From positions 1 through 39,654 of the forward strand of contig JAGDXJ010000002.1 of NCBI GenBank assembly GCA_023256355.1: DNA of 39,654 bases, in the 5' to 3' direction. Under the pieces are notes generated by a model. That model saw nothing but the letters and a program-made list of their open reading frames with translations, did not search any database and had not been told where the DNA came from. The stretch comes from Nitrososphaerales archaeon. GTDB lineage: Archaea > Thermoproteota > Nitrososphaeria > Conexivisphaerales > UBA164. This document shows, piece after piece, positions 37,031-39,654 of the stretch (positions are counted from its first letter, which is position 1; each line of letters begins with the position of its first letter). The position numbers and the translations under genes are program-made.

Positions 37031-37591
37031 TTATCCCAACCCCATTCCTTTAGAAAGCTTACGGTCTAATTCTCTCGCTTTTGAAAACAGATCATCGTTA
37101 GAACTTGTTCTGGGTTTCGGCTTGGTTACTTTACCTGGCGACTTGGTTATTACCAAAATCTGCTTTGTTTGAACTTCCCTGAAGCTTCCCCATAATGGGT
37201 CTGGCTTCACATAAGACTTTGATAATTTCTGCATGCTGTACTCCACATCTCTTATAACTCCTTGGCTTACTTTCCCAAGCAGCACAACCAAAACCTTTTC
37301 ATAATCTTCTAAATAATCCTGAACCTGCCCTGTTAATCTGTTTATTTCACTTTTACTGTGCAGATTAAGCTTAAGCTCTATTCCTATTTTCCCGTCAATC
37401 CCAATATCTGCTAAACCCCTTCCATCTTCTGGCCTGATGCGGTGCGTTTTGTTAAGGTGTTTATCCAAAAAACCAATCAAGTCATCCCTGTACTGACGTT
37501 CCTCACGCATATTCCAATCAGGCTGCCATTCATGTTCTATCTTATCACTCACATATTCAAATAATGTCGGCTGGTTGCCGAAATTGAACAT
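37031..37591 (-). CDS. PD-(D/E)XK-like nuclease
   Basis: ADIGIDGKIGIELKLNLHSKSEINRLTGQVQDYLEDYEKVLVVLLG matches the D-x(n)-ELK restriction-endonuclease-like core. Confidence 0.65.
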   Translation of the reverse strand: MFNFGNQPTLFEYVSDKIEHEWQPDWNMREERQYRDDLIGFLDKHLNKTHRIRPEDGRGLADIGIDGKIGIELKLNLHSKSEINRLTGQVQDYLEDYEKVLVVLLGKVSQGVIRDVEYSMQKLSKSYVKPDPLWGSFREVQTKQILVITKSPGKVTKPKPRTSSNDDLFSKARELDRKLSKGMGLG

Positions 37592-37639
37592 ATAATATTA
37601 GTCAATTTGCATAAATATAAGCGTTCTGCTTACTGAGCG

Positions 37640-38167
37640 TTAGTATTTTATCAGCTCATCTGTGTACAAAATCCTTTCATAGCGTAGTGGGCTCGCGTCA
37701 AACACCTGGCCTATGATAGCGAGCGGTACTTTGTGCCTTAGGGCTTTGAAAATGAAATAGTGACGGAAATCTGGTGCCTTGAATTCACTTATCTTTTTGA
37801 TTGAAATCTCAACTGCGCGTGTGCTTACTTTGTAGTTTTTTATGTTTGAGTTAATTTCCTGTTCATGTTCTAGGGAAATTAAGCCGTAGGCTCTTAACAA
37901 GCTCAATGAAATTGTCCTAGTGCCGGCATGGGATTTCCAGAGAGAACGCTTAAGGTTTTGTATGGCAATGAGCTGGCCGTCCTTGTCAAACACTAGGTTG
38001 GCCGGTGTCAATCTGGCAACATCTGCTAGCCTTAGGCCGCAGTCGGACATGAACAGCACGGCCAATTTGACCTTTTTACTCTTTATGCGGTCTATTAGAT
38101 TATTTACCTTATTCTCGTCGAGCTCGCTTATTTGTACAAAGTCTGCCATGCATAGATAAAGCCACAA
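37640..38167 (-). CDS. Short tyrosine recombinase, catalytic domain only
   Basis: DCGLRLADVARL (Arg I), NLKRSLWKSHAGTRTISLS, PDFRHYFIFKALRHKVPLAIIGQVFDASPLRYERILYT (Arg II and candidate Tyr). Probable start MADFVQISEL. Confidence 0.7.
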   Translation of the reverse strand: MWLYLCMADFVQISELDENKVNNLIDRIKSKKVKLAVLFMSDCGLRLADVARLTPANLVFDKDGQLIAIQNLKRSLWKSHAGTRTISLSLLRAYGLISLEHEQEINSNIKNYKVSTRAVEISIKKISEFKAPDFRHYFIFKALRHKVPLAIIGQVFDASPLRYERILYTDELIKY

Positions 38168-38755
38168 AATAGGTCAAAAACGGGTCATTTTTGGGTCAGT
38201 TTTGGCAGTTTATCATCGTTTCATGAGCCATTTTTCATATATGACAAAGCAAAGTGAAATTTGTATTTTTCTATCACATATACGAAAAATCATGAAATGG
38301 ATAAAATTTCGCATATAACACAGAAAAATACGTAAAAACACAGCGAAACACCCCCTAAAGCCGTTCACCATTCTTAATACGCGTACGCGGTTAGCTAACT
38401 ATTTTTTTGTTATACTAAAAAATCAAAAAACCCCACCATGACCGATTTTTTAAAGTCTGCAATCATACCGGTTATCCTGGACCCTGTTTTACTCCATGAC
38501 AGTTATGGTATTTGGGATTGCCAGACCTACCCTCTATGGTCCAATATGCCGGACTTTGGATATAAGGTCAAAGCCGGGCATAGGTCAGGGTATTTCCCAT
38601 TTAGGGGGCAACTAAGCCGGCGTGGTCTAGCTAAACAGAGGGGGTATTTTGTGCCAAAGAGTGTAGGTGTCCAGGTGCCAAATTACCTAGTCAATGCACG
38701 GCCCTGCAGACTTGAGGCCAAGATTCTGGGCTGGTTTGCTGGGCCGGCATAGCAG
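38168..38755. other. Structured non-coding region of the mobile element (candidate origin/recombination/regulatory region)
   Basis: 588 bp between the two recombinase ORFs; AT-rich repeated motifs on the left, inverted and direct repeats on the right; no convincing ORF. Confidence 0.5.
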
Positions 38756-39598
38756 TTAAGACCCTGGAATGGCCTTTGGCGTAATCGACTGCCCAAACTG
38801 GTTGAGAAACAGCGGTTCACTCTTAGGCATTTCGCCGGGCTTAACCGGAAGCATTGCCGGCGTTCCCCTTTTGAGCGTAAGATAATCCCTTATGGCATTG
38901 ACGGCGTCAATGTCAATGAACGTGTAATATTCAATTTCCCTTTTGGGCCTCACCACCTTAATTTTGATTGGACATACTCGACACGTCGACACCTCCCACT
39001 GGTTGGGATCGCTACCCAGTGCATCGGCAAGCTGCAGATAGCCATAATAGTTGAAACTCAAAGCAAGCGTTGAGGCGTCCATGCCACTCTGAAACATTAT
39101 CAGGATTATTGCCCTGTCCCTGATGCCGAGTTTTGCCTTTGTCAGGACCTGTGCCACGTATTCAATGTAATCCTTTGCAGTCACCCTAGTTGAAAGCCAG
39201 TTAGAACCAACCTTTATGCTCAGTGTTTCGTGGGACAGCTCAATGTGGTTGTGCGCATAGAACGACCTTATCCTCTTGTACTGCTTGAGGGCTGTCTCCC
39301 TGCGCCCTTCGTAGGCATTGGCATATTCCAGCGCCTCATTCAGGTGCTTAATCAGTGTCCGGTTGTTGCCGTCAAGGCATTCATTTATCATTTTGTCAGG
39401 GTCAGATTCAAGCCCCCTCGCCTTTCTCCACCTCAGATACCTGGCAAATGAATAAAGGGCCGACACCTGGCTGTCCCCTGAAGCAAGCTTTGTAAGCCAC
39501 AACTTGACGCTCTCTTTCGCTTTCAATTCGTCAAGGTCATTGTAAACTTTGGGATGTCCTCTCATATGATTACTTAAAGCGGAACATGAACTGTTCAT
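38756..39598 (-). CDS. Integrase-like protein truncated before the C-terminal catalytic motifs
   Basis: 280 aa; N-terminal SAM-like region, then AKLGIRDRAIILIMFQSGMDASTLALS and REIEYYTFIDIDAVNAIRDYL...PLFLNQFGQSITPKAI, stopping where HxxR...Y would follow. Start codon lies 5 bp from the tRNA 3' end. Confidence 0.75.
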   Translation of the reverse strand: MNSSCSALSNHMRGHPKVYNDLDELKAKESVKLWLTKLASGDSQVSALYSFARYLRWRKARGLESDPDKMINECLDGNNRTLIKHLNEALEYANAYEGRRETALKQYKRIRSFYAHNHIELSHETLSIKVGSNWLSTRVTAKDYIEYVAQVLTKAKLGIRDRAIILIMFQSGMDASTLALSFNYYGYLQLADALGSDPNQWEVSTCRVCPIKIKVVRPKREIEYYTFIDIDAVNAIRDYLTLKRGTPAMLPVKPGEMPKSEPLFLNQFGQSITPKAIPGS

Positions 39599-39602
39599 AA
39601 TT

Positions 39603-39654
39603 TGGGCCCGGTGGGACTTGAACCCACGACCGCCCGGTTATGAGCCGGGCGCTC
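39603..39654 (-). tRNA. tRNA-Met (CAT), 3' part; the 5' part is outside the window
   Basis: Reverse complement: ...GAGCGCCCGG-CTCATAA-CCGGGCGGTCGTGGGTTCAAGTCCCACCGGGCCCA; anticodon CAT, T arm GTGGG-TTCAAGT-CCCAC, discriminator A. Confidence 0.9.

Larger units (their letters stand above)
34555..39613. mobile_element. Integrated mobile element at tRNA-Met (about 5.05 kb), flanked by an 11-bp direct repeat
   Basis: TGGGCCCGGTG at 34555-34565 and 39603-39613; the right copy is the tRNA-Met 3' end; the interval holds Xis-like, ATPase, nuclease and two tyrosine-recombinase-like ORFs. Confidence 0.82.

Noticed and set aside
38438-38752. 104-aa plus-strand ORF within the element's non-coding region
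   Set aside because: It lies over the inverted and direct repeat block, has no recognisable motif, and its length is plausible by chance in GC-richer DNA. Kept as non-coding until homologs are shown.
38756-39613. SSV-type integrase gene split by integration
   Set aside because: The ORF starts outside the tRNA, on the element side, and the left end carries no int(N) fragment. The 11-bp repeat lies upstream of the gene, not inside it.
1-39654. CRISPR array or cas genes
   Set aside because: No regularly spaced 25-40 bp repeats and no Cas-like ORFs seen on either strand.

Overview
The window is archaeal chromosome. Most of it (about 1-34.5 kb) is compactly packed housekeeping genes: L10e, NAD synthase, FtsY, prefoldin alpha, endonuclease III, CCA-adding enzyme, aspartokinase, HflX, an MBF1-like protein, S30e, archaeal PEP carboxylase, threonine synthase, a three-subunit molybdenum hydroxylase, aIF6, a prepilin peptidase, tRNA-Cys and others. 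The S30e gene and archaeal-type PEPC exclude a typical euryarchaeon, but I cannot name the host. Two intergenic regions (about 5.55-5.97 kb and 23.9-24.2 kb) look like decayed TnpB/IS605-family remnants. They share a degenerate 44-nt right-end/reRNA-like sequence. The most interesting part is about 34,555-39,613. It appears to be a complete ~5.05 kb integrated mobile element bounded by an 11-bp direct repeat (TGGGCCCGGTG). The right copy is the last 11 nt of a tRNA-Met(CAT) gene. The element encodes a MerR/Xis-like HTH protein, two related coiled-coil proteins, a protein that looks like an RHH-HerA/FtsK-like ATPase fusion, a multi-TM protein, a small basic protein, a PD-(D/E)XK-like nuclease, and two non-canonical partial tyrosine recombinases. 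The recombinases flank ~0.6 kb of structured non-coding DNA. Joining the two ends in silico places a TATA box about 26 nt upstream of the tRNA-proximal recombinase ATG. Excision would therefore rebuild its promoter, and integration would remove it. All calls come from reading the sequence; no database search was run.
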